This document shows, in pieces, positions 35,383-46,760 of a DNA stretch of 64,000 nt; the stretch's first letter is position 1, and each line of letters starts with the position of its first letter. The position numbers and the translations under genes are program-made. This DNA is from Mixophyes australis (Eukaryota > Chordata > Amphibia > Anura > Limnodynastidae), in the NCBI GenBank assembly GCA_036250195.1, contig JAVHZZ010000009.1, forward strand, positions 40,763,824 to 40,827,823, read 5' to 3'. The notes beneath the pieces are model-generated. The model was given only the letters and a program-made list of their open reading frames with translations, made no database searches and was not told the DNA's origin.

Positions 35383-35536
35383 TAGAGATGGGCGGGCTCG
35401 GTTCCCCAAAATGCGAATCCTACCGAATTTAGGGTATCCGAGTGCCGAGCCGAACACGCTCAGTACTCTCCCGCCCATTCGGATTCGAAATCGAGGCAGA
35501 ACGTCATCATGACGTATTCATTTTTCTGAGCTCAGA

Positions 35537-35546
35537 TCTCGCGAGA
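35537..35546. promoter_or_regulatory. TCTCGCGAGA motif in hAT family B
   Basis: Exact palindrome 155 bp from the 5' terminus, upstream of 'ttgaaaagcataaataccag'. Confidence 0.55.
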
Positions 35547-35739
35547 TTTGAAAAGCATAAATACCAGTTTCCACAGCAATCCATCGCCATTTGACAGAGG
35601 AAGAAAGCAGGGTTAGGTCACACTGGCTATATCAGCGCAGGGACAGTGATTGATTGTATTCAATACCATTGAAAGCTTAATACCAGTTGTTACAGCATTA
35701 AGAGGAGAAGAGAGGAGGGTTTTTGTTCAGTTTCTGGCC

Positions 35740-36230
35740 CTCCAAGTGCTGTTGAGGTGTCCCCCATTCTTTTGCAGAAATTTATCTGGCTGTGAAAAAA
35801 GTACTATTTTGCAGCATTGTAAAAAAAATATATTTAGCACTTCCATTTGCTTTTGGGGTGTCCCCGATTCTTTTGCAGAAGTTTATCTGGCTGTGAAAAA
35901 AAATCCTATTTTGCGGCAGTGTAAAAAAAATATATTTAGCACTCCCATTTGTTTTTGGGGTGTCCCCCATTCTTTTGCAGAAATTTATCTGGCTGTGAAA
36001 AAAGTACTATTTTGCAGCACTGTAAAAACAATATATTTAGCACTTCCATTTGCTTTTGGGGTGTCCCCCATTGTTTTGCAGAAATTTATCTGGCTGTGAA
36101 AAAAGTCCTATTTTGCAGCAGTGTAAATAAAATATATTTAGCACTCCCATTTGCTGTTGGGGTGTCCCCCATTCTTTTGCAGAGATTTATCTGACTGTCA
36201 AAAAAGTCCTATTTTGCAGCAGTGTCAAAA
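35740..36230. repeat. Tandem array in hAT family B, about 100-bp unit, 5 copies
   Basis: Units contain 'ggggtgtcccccattctttt', 'gcagaaatttatctggctgt' and 'aaaatatatttagcactccc'. Open frames on both strands through the array are repeat-encoded. Confidence 0.93.
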
Positions 36231-36265
36231 ACAATTTGTAGCACTACAAGTGCTTTGGGCTCAGA

Positions 36266-37090
36266 ATGGATTCAAAGCAGTCCACATATGAGCAAAATGA
36301 GCAACCAGGTTCTGTCACCAGTCCTGATGGTAGTGTTCCCAGTACGTCATCTGGGAAAGGCGATGTCAAACTACACCGTCTTTTGAAATCAGCCAAAAAA
36401 ACACACACCCAAAAAAAAATTACCTTGTTGAAGCGAAAAAGAAGTGTAACTGAGGAAAAGTTAACTGCCGATAACAAAAAATTGCCAACATGCCATTCTA
36501 CACACGCAGTGGCAAAGAAAGAATGAGGCCTTCGCCTTTCTCTATTAGTGGCAGATCCAAAAATGTTACCGAGCCTACAAGTGGTGCACAACTACAGTTA
36601 CGCGTCAAAGCCGAGCTGCAAGATAACAGTAAGGCATTAGAGGATAATGTTTGCTTTGAATCAAAAATGACACCAATCCCTGTGGAGAATCCATCCAACA
36701 GTGGGATGTCTAATCGTGAGCATTCTGTTTGTGTACCCATAAAGAGGGACCCTTTCAGCAGTTATACTGATGTGTGCCTGAACAGCCGGTGATACACCAA
36801 GTGAAGATGACACTTTGGAATTAGAAGAGGATGAGGGGCATATTTGGGTAGCCGACGAGGGCGCTGATGAGGATGCGGTTAATTGTGTAAGTCCTGCGCC
36901 AGTGGCAGCAGGGTGGCACCAGTGGCAGCAGTTCTGGCACCAATTTGCACTTTCCAAACACAAGCAGAAATGACGCAGGTTGCAGACCACAACAGTTTGA
37001 CATCTGGGCTGGTTTGCAGAATTTGACAAAAAAATGTGTGACCTTGCCCATAACTGCAACCAATCCTATTATTAACATGCAAAGGATGGT
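36266..37090 (+). pseudogene. hAT transposase remnant, family B
   Basis: ATG at 36266 opens an 86-codon frame (Ser/Gly/Lys-rich). A second frame at 36490-36792 carries NMPFYTRSGKERMRPS, clearly homologous to NMPFTTRSGKERLRPW of family A. An acidic stretch follows at 36793-36880. Near 36997 a short peptide, FDIWAGLQNL, resembles ENIWSGLKDL of copy 1's C-terminal half, so the BED finger and catalytic core were deleted between them. The copy is inactive. The shared N-terminal block suggests that families A and B descend from one ZBED-type hAT. Confidence 0.75.
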
Positions 37091-37512
37091 GGTGGGCCTA
37101 GCAGGGATTAAACTGTATTTTTCCTAATTTGCACTAATAAGGTTTGGGTGTAATATACACCCAAAGTCGAGTGCTCAATTGCCAAGAGTCATTGATGAAG
37201 AGGAAGACAATCTGGTTTGTGTGTGTGTAGAATTAATGAAGGACTACCAGGAATTAAACTGTTTTTTGGATAATTTATTAGCTTTACAATTACATTACTT
37301 ATCCAAGAAACAGGTGGAGCACTACATTTGGTTATTTTAGGCCCAAAAACATTATTTTTCCAACAAAACAGCAAAACAAAACCAAACAAAACCAAAACCA
37401 AAACCAAAACACGCATTGGAGGTTTTGCAAAACCAAAACACGAAGGTAATGCAGATCCAAAACCAAAAACAAAACCAAAACACGGGGGTCAGTGACCATC
37501 TCTACTTAGAAC

Positions 37513-37559
37513 CAACAGTGGTTTTGAAACCAAAACACGAGGGTCAGCAGACATCTCTA
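37513..37559. repeat. End of an older hAT-type element
   Basis: 'aaaacacgagggtcagcaga' then 'catctcta' mimics the family B 3' end (which closes at 37504) just 55 bp further on. This implies an earlier, truncated relative into whose end family B inserted. Confidence 0.55.
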
Positions 37560-38489
37560 TTCTTTAGTCAACCTTTATATGAAAAAGGTTTTGTGTTAGG
37601 TCCTGATCTCAATTAAAATGTTAAACTAGATATTAAAATTGACCCTGCTTTCTAATGTGTTTAGGGCACAATTAAACAATATTCTACAGTGCCAGTATAT
37701 AATGCAGCTTTGCTCTTTTGTCTCTCTCTAGTTGATTGCACATTTGTAAGTGTTTAAAGTTATCATTTAAATATATTGTACAGTTTTTATTATACTTTGA
37801 AGGTATAGATTAATGAAATATTCCTTAGAGGTGTGGTTGCAGCAGGTTAAAATATTACACTACAAAGGAATAAGTATTATGGAAAATCTGTTAGTATGGA
37901 AAATTTCTGAATACTGTAAACCTACTGTAGAACAATGCACTGCCTAAATAGTACAAAGATTTCCTTTAAACTATGGTTCAAAAGTCAAATAACGCTAACA
38001 AGTTGCCATTTTATTATTTGCATACTACATAGGTCATTCATTTTTTTCTGAGAAACCAGGATTGTCAAATAACAGTCCAACATTCAAAACATTTACATAT
38101 TTCTATAATACGATCCTTGTCTCCTTCACTAAGAAAATGTAATCTTCCGTTCCTATTGTTCAACTATACTTACTTGTCAAACAATCTAATTGTGTTTACA
38201 ACAATATGTGATAGATAGTTCCCAAAGCAGTTACTATTGCTTATTTATATAGTCATACTTTAGCATTCACAAATTAAGGTTTGTCCCTGGTGACAAAAAT
38301 CCTTATGATGAACTAGTCAATAATTAACGAGACCTTGAAAGCGTCAATCAGTCTCAATAAATCCTTTCTGAAATGCCAGCTGAGGTTTCTTCAGTATTCT
38401 ATGATGAATTGTATTGTTGGGGAAGATAGACCTTCTTTGTATGTTTTAAATTAAAAGGACATATATGGTTAAGATCAGGGAAATGACTG
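37560..38489. other. AT-rich sequence, nothing recognised
   Basis: No repeats or genes that I can define. Confidence 0.45.
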
Positions 38490-38497
38490 ATGTGTTG

Positions 38498-39763
38498 CAA
38501 GGCCGGTACAAGGTTGCTTAGCGCCCTAGGCAAAGCTTTAGTCTACCGTCCCTCCTCCCTCAAATACTCACTTCCGAGCCCCTTACACTTAACATTTGTA
38601 AAATTTAAAAATTAACTCTACCTCCTCCTGGCTGACTGGTAAGACTATAGTCCAGATGCACTGATGTCTGACACAGAATGCTGTCCACACATCACTGCTG
38701 CCCAGAAGCTAACACAGGATATCTAGGTGGGAGGCTCCAAATGTTAGATTTCAGAACAAAAAAAAACTTGACATCACACATCTGTTACATACTAACATGA
38801 CCCTTGCTGTCCACCAGGTTTTCTAACATCTGTCCATCTGCCCACTAGCTATTCTTACATATGCCACACCTTGCCCATCAGCTTTTGTCACACAAGCTAC
38901 CAACATGATGCCAGCTTTACTCACATGAACCCCTGGCCACCAACTTATCTCTAACATATACCCTTGCACTAGGTGCCCTAGCCAGCTTTTTTTACACATG
39001 TCCCACTGCCCACTAGCTTTTTTTTAAATGTCCTCCCTGTTGACCTGCTTTTATTAGTCAAGCTCCCCTACCAAGCTGCTCTTCCCTCACATGCCCCCTT
39101 GCCAACCAGATTTTTTCTCACATACCCTCTTTCCCAGAAGCTTCTAATAAATAAACAGCTTAATGTTTAAAGATTGAGCAAACATTTATTTTTTTTGTAT
39201 TTGCCCACTACTTGGTTGCCCTTTGTTGCTGTCTATTAATATAATTTATTTTACATCTGCATAATACATTAACACATGCAAATAAATAGAGAAATATCAT
39301 CTAAATGACACAGATAATCTAGACCTTTCTCTATTTATTGGCATGTGTTAATGTATTATGTAGAATTAATTACAATGCTGACATTAAAAGACCAATGCCT
39401 GAAGGTCTGCTGGATAGCCGCCGGACCCGCCGCTATTTGTCTTTTAATGTCAGCATTGTGATTGTCGACATTGTGAATGTCCACAATCACACTGTCAACA
39501 TTTTTAAACTGTCTCCACAATGGAATTGTCGGCATTAGCTTGCTGACATCTTCATATCGACAGGTTAACTGCCGACATTTCCTGTATCACATCCGTGTAA
39601 CGGATGGGCTTTGTGCCCTGGATGATCGCACTGCCCACATTAAGTTAGCTAATATTTTCTCATTCTGAGTCATAATTGTGTTTTTTTCGCCACAGTCCTG
39701 CCCCTCTAGAGCCTGGTGCCCTAGGCAGCTCCCTAAAACTTTCTAATGGTGGCGCTGGCCCTG
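38498..39763. mobile_element. Non-autonomous hAT-type element, 1,266 bp
   Basis: Flanked by ATGTGTTG (38490-38497) and ATCTGTTG (39764-39771), a 7/8 matching TSD. The left end is 'caaggccggtacaagg' with 'cgccctaggcaaag' inside. The right end, inverted, is 'cagggccagcgccacc' with 'ctgcctagggcaccag'. The interior has degenerate repeats of 'cacatgccccttgcccaccagctt' type (38830-39130) and nested hairpins (39261-39362 and 39380-39450). No transposase. Confidence 0.78.
39261..39362. repeat. Inverted repeat, 35-bp arms
   Basis: 'cataatacattaacacatgc' plus 'aaataaatagagaaa' pairs with 'tttctctatttattggcatg' plus 'tgttaatgtattatg' across about 30 bp. It may be a small MITE nested in the hAT-type element. 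Confidence 0.85.
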
Positions 39764-39771
39764 ATCTGTTG

Positions 39772-40592
39772 AATAACTAACTATAACATGCATGAGTACA
39801 TGTGTAGTGTTGTACTTGCAGACTAAACATATTAGATGAATTATACATTTGTGTGAATAAATACGTAAAAAAAAAAAGCATGAATATATTTTATAAGCAG
39901 AAAAAATACTCAAAATTGTATGTTAAAATTTACATTTAAACAAATGCTTTAGATGGCTATGATTGTGGATTGATAAAAAGCACAAAAAGTCTAATTTGCA
40001 CTATGACTCTCAAACAATAAAACTGAGAAACATGTTAACCTAAAATTGTATTATAGTAACATTGATAACAAACAGTGTCCTGTTCCATATAAGTCCTACT
40101 TACTTTCATTTATCAGACTGGCGCTTAGCTAAACAGCTTAATGGTGAATATGGAATTCTATTTTGTGGTTCTTAATTTGAAACAACATTAGGGAATTTCT
40201 TACTACTGTCTGTAAGAATATGGTTTTCAGGGCTATAGGGTTTGAAATGTTTGAGGAGCCCAAAAGAAAAGATGTCTGAGCAATGTGCATAAAATTATCA
40301 TTCAATATCAATAACAATATAATACAATTGTACAATTAATAACAATAATAGATTAAAATCAAGTGATGATATAAAAAATATGAAATAATAATATAGATGA
40401 TTAAAATAAAATATAAAAATAGATACAAAATAAATTAAATTAAATAAATTAGAAATTAAGTAGCATAAGAATGTCATTCTATGATTTTAAGAAAAATGTG
40501 ATGTACAGATATGAAATGTTCAGACATCTGTAAATGTATTGTCTGAACTAAACTGTACTTCGATTCAATATGCAGTAATATTTAAAGTTAAA
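39772..40592. other. AT-rich sequence, nothing recognised
   Basis: Strongly AT-rich at 40280-40500; no coding or repeat boundary recognised. Confidence 0.45.
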
Positions 40593-41132
40593 GGGTCTGA
40601 TCCATTAAGGAATGCATATGAAGCGCATGGAATGTATCTCAAATTACATGTGGTAATGACTACGGGTGCAGGTTTACTCTTCTCTACTAGACCTGACAGT
40701 GCAGTAAGTTTTTTTTTTCTTCTAGAAAATAAATTATTAGTGTGTTCATAATGTCTGCTGTACATTAAAGACATTTTTACAGTTTCTCCTGATTGCAAAC
40801 ACTTGTTTTAGCATCATATTCAGCCGTCATAACTAGTATTCGGGACTTAGACTAGACCTCTAGCTGTTGCAAGATACCAGCTTATTTCTGCGTGTACCTG
40901 AGCCTGACGTGGACGTTGCTGCATGGGAATGCACTTACTGTATATTGCCTACATGAATCCGCACATTCCCCACCTCTTTCACTCCTCTAAATCATAGCCT
41001 GTAGTAAGTGTCTTTCCCCTTGAAGCTGACTTGGATTTTGTTGCATATCGTCCGGCTCTAAGCATGTGCTGCATGATTTTAGCAAATGATACATACAAAT
41101 CCGGCAGATATGTTTCTTAATGACTCAGGCCC
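40593..41132 (+). mobile_element. GGGCCTGA-ended MITE family, copy 3
   Basis: Starts 'gggtctgatccattaaggaa' and ends 'ttcttaatgactcaggccc'; these ends pair when inverted. Internal blocks shared with copies 2 and 5 include 'cagtttctcctgattgcaaa' and 'gcctgtagtaag'. 540 bp, no coding. Confidence 0.75.
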
Positions 41133-41630
41133 AAAGAGTGTGAATATTAAACATACATGAATATATGATAAAATATGATTCAAAAATGAAAACATTCTAA
41201 AAATAAAAATAATTACTGCAATAGAACTACACACAAAAAAAATAAAAATAAAAGTATGGTGTATGCTCCAGATACTATAGCCACATGGTTTTGGCCAGTC
41301 CAGATCCATAAGTGTATAGTTACATTGGTAGAAATCTAAATTGATGAGGCAGGTCTCGTTGTAGTGACCCGATTGCGTGTTTGTAATTATATCCCTTTAT
41401 CAACTTTGATTTGCAATTCAAGCTGCTTTGGTGTAGTAAATTATCAAAATGTTTTCCCAAATCACATGTGGTCTGCCCTGGTTTTCAAGACATTTGTAGA
41501 TAATTTGTGATTAAAAAATATTTTAATAATAGATATTATTATAATTGTTTATATAGCACCAGTCATATTGTGCAGTGGTGTACACGCACACACACACACA
41601 CACAACTTAAAACACACATGAATGCCGGGC
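41133..41630. other. Unassigned, short (CA)n
   Basis: AT-rich, with (CA)n at 41583-41604; nothing else recognised. Confidence 0.45.
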
Positions 41631-41759
41631 GTGACGTCATCACGCCCGACATATTCAGTGAGAAGTGGCAGGAGAGAGGATGCTGGGTCCACAGGCGCTG
41701 CAGGATTTGTAAGTTTTTGTTTATTTTTTGTTGTTTTTTTGCTTCTTCCTGTCCATGGC

Positions 41760-41912
41760 GGGATACAGAGGGGGCACAGCGCGGATGCAGAGGAGGCACA
41801 GTGCGGATGCAGAGGGGGCACAGTGTGGATGCAGAGGTGGCAGAGCGCGGAAGCAGAGGGGGCAGAGCATGGATGCAGGGGGCACAGAGTGTGTGGATGC
41901 AGGGGGCACAGT
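41760..41912. repeat. Minisatellite, about 19-bp unit
   Basis: About eight units of 'gatgcagagggggcacagtgcg' type. Open frames on both strands across it are artefacts. Confidence 0.9.
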
Positions 41913-41914
41913 GT

Positions 41915-42279
41915 CAGAGCCGTAACGACGGCGGTGCGGGCGGTGCGACCGCCCCGGGCGCAAGCCCAAGGGGGCGCAGCCGCCCGATACCTGCCTTCGT
42001 GCCCAGAGGAATCGCCGCTCTAATTCAGCTCCCCTACAAGCAACAATCCATTCCCGGCAATGCAGTGGAACGCATGTGAAAGCAGGAAATTCGGCATTTG
42101 GAACACATTTGCGTTCCAAATGCCGAACTTCCCGTTGTTGGAACGCACATGCGTTCCACTGCATTGCCGGGAATGGATTGTTGCTTGTAGGGGAGCTGAA
42201 TTAGAGCAGCGATTCCTCTGGGCACGAAGGCAGGTATCGGGCGGCTGCGCCCCCTTGGGCTTGCGTCGTTACGGCTCTG
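41915..42279. mobile_element. Large palindromic hAT-type MITE, 365 bp
   Basis: Begins CAGAGCCGTAACGACG and ends with its exact inverse. The arms pair almost fully ('gggggcgcagccgcccgata', 'ttcgtgcccagaggaatcgc', 'caacaatccattcccggcaa'), with an axis near 42097. The left arm has about 30 extra bases near its end. CAGAGCCGTAAC termini fit hAT-type MITEs, but I see no 8-bp TSD, perhaps because the left flank is a minisatellite. Confidence 0.88.
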
Positions 42280-42603
42280 GTATGCTGTCTAAAAAGTACT
42301 GAATCCTAAATTGTTGTATTATTTATGGGTGGAAAAGTTGTATGGATGCGTTTGTAGTGAGGGATAATAAGATAATGAGATAACATTTAACTGTAGGATT
42401 AGCCAGCTCTACAGAACAGGATTGACTAACACAAATACCCTCTAAGAACCTTAGCGGGCTGAGAATTTGAGCGGTCTTCTATAAACATAGCAAAACAAGT
42501 ACATCAAGATCGTGTAATCCAGTACAGCAGCACAACCCCATTAATGTTAATTAACAAAAAAAAAAACACGTCATTTATAGAAAAAACATCTACCAATTAT
42601 TAC
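42280..42603. other. Unassigned sequence
   Basis: Nothing recognised. Confidence 0.4.
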
Positions 42604-42975
<372 letters not shown>

Positions 42976-43113
42976 ACAAATTCTTTCAGTAAAGTGCTAG
43001 CCACACCCACATTAGGTTGGCCACACCCACTTGTCAAATGCCACTCCCACTTAGATGGGGGGCGCCGGTGCCCAGTCTCGCCAAGGGCACCACAATGTCT
43101 AGTTACGGCACTG
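42976..43113 (-). mobile_element. CAGTGCCGTAAC-ended hAT-type MITE fragment
   Basis: Minus-oriented. The end at 43113 reads CAGTGCCGTAACTAGACATT, with 'gggcaccggcgccccccatc' and 'agtgggtgtggccaacctaa' inside. It aligns for about 138 bp with 55020-55158. The other terminus was not found. Confidence 0.7.
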
Positions 43114-43519
43114 CACAGTGTAAATTATTCTTTGACAGAAATATAATTGAAAAAAATATATATAAAAATATTCTTTTCCCTTGGATTTATGTGTATTTTC
43201 ATAAAACTAAATAAGTATTTCTGTCCTGACCTAAATACTTATTACGTTTTTTTGACTACTTATAAAACGGGACTGCTCGATAATTATTTTTGAAGGGTGC
43301 CTTGAAAAAATTATGGACACTCTAAGGGTGCTGTGAACTGCAAAAGTTTGAGAACCACTGACCTAAACAGTATTTGCCACATGTAGACACACAGAAAATA
43401 CTGCAGTATACACACATGAGTAAGTACAATAAAAGCATTTTTTAACATAAAATAAAAGATGAACTCTTAAAGTATAATCATTTAAAATAATATCTATTTT
43501 CAAATAATTCTTTTTAATC
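43114..43519. other. Unassigned sequence
   Basis: 'ggactgctcgataattattt' and 'ctgtgaactgcaaaagtttgagaaccactg' resemble a terminal fragment of a common MITE ('...gagaaccactg'), but no partner was seen. Confidence 0.35.
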
Positions 43520-43982
43520 TTTTTATTACATTAATGGCTATATAAATAAAGATCATTTCAGTGCATACTGTACATGCAATGTGTTTTAATAGTCTATCGA
43601 ATTTGGGTACAGTTGTTCTGTGATAGCTACTGACATACATAAGTGTAGTTTTCAATTCTAAGACTATGCCATAACAGTCATCACTGTTAGTCGGCATTTA
43701 CACCTTCCCTGTAGTGAGTGCTAATGATACAGATAAAACCAAGCATAATTGCCCGCATCTGCTTCGTAATTCCATTACTGTATATGGCCTATATTAGTCC
43801 GTCCCTTCCCTCCAATGTTCCAACCCTCAAGTCGTAGGCAGTCGTTAATGTCATTTGCATTTGGACACAAATTGCATGCAAATTCATTCATTGGTGTAAT
43901 GTCCGTTTTTGGGCATGTGCAGAGCTATTTACCACAACATACACTACACAAATTGACAAACGTCCGAACATCAATCAGGCCC
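43520..43982 (+). mobile_element. GGGCCTGA-ended MITE family, copy 4 (5' end unclear)
   Basis: Shares 'ctatattagtcc', 'atttgcatttggacacaaat' and the terminal 'aatcaggccc' with the other copies. The 5' terminus is not recognisable. Confidence 0.65.
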
Positions 43983-44126
43983 AAATTGTGGTATCAGAGA
44001 ATGTAATTAGAGAATAGTCAAGTATTGTTTATTCCTGGGATAGTTTACAAGTGTGGAAATGTCTAGAAGCAAGGGAATCCATCCATCCTCCATGAGCTTC
44101 AGTAGTTCTGCTCATTTAGATTCATA

Positions 44127-44975
44127 GGGACTGATTTATTAAGAAATGCAATGCATTTTTTTAAAAAACGCTTGCGAATCAGGCATACTCACATCCGTAT
44201 TCAACAAGTAGCAGATGTAATGATATGTCTGTTGTTAAATAAGGGTATAGGTGCACACTGCTCTAATAGACAAAACACTGCAGGGTATATCCAATACATA
44301 TGTGGAACATAAAGTCACAAAGTAATTCACACAAAACAAATAGTAACTATTAGGGGCATATTCAAGTAGCTTCCTGGATCATGGCTGTGCACATCCGCCT
44401 CCGTCCTGATAACGCTACACCGCAGATTTCCCTTCGCACCCCATTGGGTTGCAAAGGGAACTCTGCCGCAATCTCGGAAGTTAATTGAATATACCCCTTA
44501 ATGTCACATGTTAATAATATAGTCATTAATGAGAAAACATTACAAATTTTTTTTTATTTTGCCCCACAAAATACATTTATTAGGATGTTATGAATACATA
44601 CTGTATATGCAATGCATTGTTCAAATTGCTCCTGATTGTAAACACATGTATTAGCATACATCCACGACGTCAGCACTATCACCTGACCAGTTGCTAGAGC
44701 AAGTGATATGACAGAAAAATACGTACCTTTCAGATGCCCAAAACTTCAACTGGATGTTGCTACATACCCTTGAGTTTGGCATGCCCTTGCAGTACATTGA
44801 CTACATTCATAAACCCATTCCTCCTATGAAATCACAGGCTGTAGTAAGGGTCCTTGGCACTTGAAGATGAAATGGGCGTTGTGCGTTCAGAAGCCTATGG
44901 TCTAATACTGGGCTGAGTGATTTTATGCAAAATGTGGCATGAAGACCAATTTTCATTCTTTAATGAACCGGGCCC
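44127..44975 (+). mobile_element. GGGCCTGA-ended MITE family, copy 5, with nested insertion
   Basis: Starts 'gggactgatttattaagaaa' and ends 'tttaatgaaccgggccc'. Internal sequence is shared with copy 2 ('aagggtataggt', 'ccaatacatatgtggaa'). It is interrupted by a 145-bp element at 44353-44497. Confidence 0.75.
44353..44497. mobile_element. PIF/Harbinger-type MITE, 145 bp, TTA duplication
   Basis: Flanked by TTA at 44350-44352 and 44498-44500. Ends are GGGGCATATTCAA and (inverted) GGGGTATATTCAATTAAC. A 3-bp TWA duplication with GGG-starting ends is typical of PIF/Harbinger elements. It lies inside MITE copy 5, so it is younger. Confidence 0.85.
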
Positions 44976-45219
44976 ATAAACTTTGTTTCAAAAGAGGTCT
45001 TTGCGTAAACTCACCTTTTTTTTTTGCTGAAAATTGTCCTTTGTATACTAATTGTACTAATCTGTTTTGTCAGTGATTCATGATGCAAATATTGTAAAGC
45101 ATGTGAAGGTAGGATTAATGAAATCTTTACTTTGTTAATTACAACATGAAAAGCAGTGATTACAGTTAAGCATTGAATACATACGTGTAAAGTTATTAAG
45201 TAACAGTTAAGAGATAAAA

Positions 45220-45735
45220 GATAGAAAGTGATGGTAATTAAACTAATAAACATACATAATTGGTAAATGTAGTGAGCTCATTAGCTTAATTGCTTGGAGA
45301 ATTGGGGAGACACAAGGAGAGAGTGAGAGAGGAGGAAGCAAATGAAAGAAAAAATCTTGGTCTAATGATTTAGTAATATTGTTACTACTTGCAGAGTGTG
45401 TGTGAAATTCTGTATGGTGCTACATTTTCTAGATTGTCAATCCATCTAGAATAAATCTAGATGGAATTGCAAAATAAAAAACGTAGACCCAAAAGAGCTT
45501 AATATTGTCTTTATCTTATACTTCCTTTATTCATTTCACACAAATTCTACAAGCATTAGCAACCATCTACATTACTAATAAATCATTAAACCAATATTTC
45601 ATTTTTCTCCTCCTCCTCACTCTCTGTCTCGCTCTGTATCTCAAATGCTTCAAGCAATTAAACAAATGAGTTTTCTATATTTACCAATTGATTATGTTTT
45701 ATTACTGGACTGTTTACCTTTACATTGTTAATTAC
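45220..45735. repeat. Long inverted repeat, arms over 150 bp
   Basis: 'aattggtaaatgtag', 'gcttaattgcttggagaa', 'ggtctaatgatttagtaata' and 'tgtgtgaaattctg' on the left (45257-45418) pair with the reverse complement of 45535-45695 on the right. The spacer contains a small hairpin 'tccatctagaataaatctag'. It is probably a decayed foldback transposon; outer limits are uncertain. Confidence 0.75.
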
Positions 45736-45779
45736 ATTGTAATCAACAATGCAATTCTTTAACTAAATCTTCTCCAATC

Positions 45780-46760
45780 ACTTACAAGCATTGCTATATA
45801 ACAATGCCTACCAGAAGGACCACCCACAGCAACTCCTGAGGAAGTCAGTCTAGCACTAACAAAATGTATTTATGCATTAAGACCTCACTTAAAGCAATCC
45901 GACTGCTGTATTAAATCCTCAAAGGCAACTCTTGTGAATGGAACCACTTAATAACACTGGAGTTGGATGGAATCTTCAGCTACTATGTTCATCCACCCTG
46001 GCAAAAGAGCCCAAGAATGGAGAATGGTTGACTATACGCTACTACAATTTAATTGTGAGTATTTGATATTGTCTTTGTTACTTATCAATATATTTTTTTT
46101 TTCACCAAGCCATTTTTCTTATAATTTTATGGAAAAGCAGGGGTGGACCACATATACACTAGGAAACCGTTCTTTTGACCTACTGCTACACCAAACTAAA
46201 TTTTCACCCCAAACAGGTTACTAGAAACCACCTTCCAAAGGGGCGGAGAAATGCATCAAGAAGACACCAGCGAGCTTGGATATACCTCTACATTTTTTCT
46301 GTATACACGCTTTGTGCGGCTATAAAAGGGGTTTGGGTACCCCGATTCTATTGGCATAACAATTATACAACTATGCAACTCTAATGTACATCTATTGGAG
46401 GATTCACTAAAAGGAGACCAGGAACTAACTACAGTGCCTGTAAGGTCTAATAATCAGTTGGCTGTCAAGGAGACTTTTCTCTGCACTTAATAGCGCTAGA
46501 GCTCCATATGCAAATCATTTTTTACAACCGTGATACTGATTTATATCTAGGACCTATCGCTGGACATTCCTTGCACCATTGTTAGTATTTGTGAATCCAT
46601 GGCTGAAATATAGTACTATATATAGTAATATATACTGTTATCCAAATAGCTTGTTGAGCGTGATTATTGCTATATGCTATTTATTTTCAATAAATGAGCT
46701 ATTTTTAAGTCACACTAGCGCTGCCATTTATTATGTCTATTGCTAGAAAGGGATCTGTCT
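45780..46760 (+). repeat. Frog-type interspersed repeat with decayed hammerhead-like motif
   Basis: Contains 'ctcctgaggaagtcagtc' (45834-45851) and, further on, 'ggggcggagaaatgcatcaa'. It ends with 'caataaatgagctatttttaag' and 'cactagcgctgccattta' at about 46690-46730. The CUGAGGA-AGUC block resembles the start of the hammerhead at 42930. Boundaries are approximate and the class is uncertain. Confidence 0.45.

Larger units (their letters stand above)
35383..37504 (+). mobile_element. hAT transposon family B, 2,122 bp, internally deleted
   Basis: Perfect 8-bp TSD CTTAGAAC at 35375-35382 and 37505-37512. Ends are TAGAGATGGGCGGG and (inverted) TAGAGATGGTCACTG. The promoter side has TCTCGCGAGA (35537-35546) and an array of roughly 100-bp units (35740-36230). 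The N-terminal part of a transposase related to family A follows, then a short C-proximal remnant. The right subterminal region is rich in (CAAAAC)n. It is a distinct family: similar plan, different arrays and termini. Confidence 0.92.

Noticed and set aside
35650..36194. 149-codon repetitive ORF and overlapping frames
   Set aside because: Encoded by the 100-bp array of hAT family B, upstream of the real transposase remnant.
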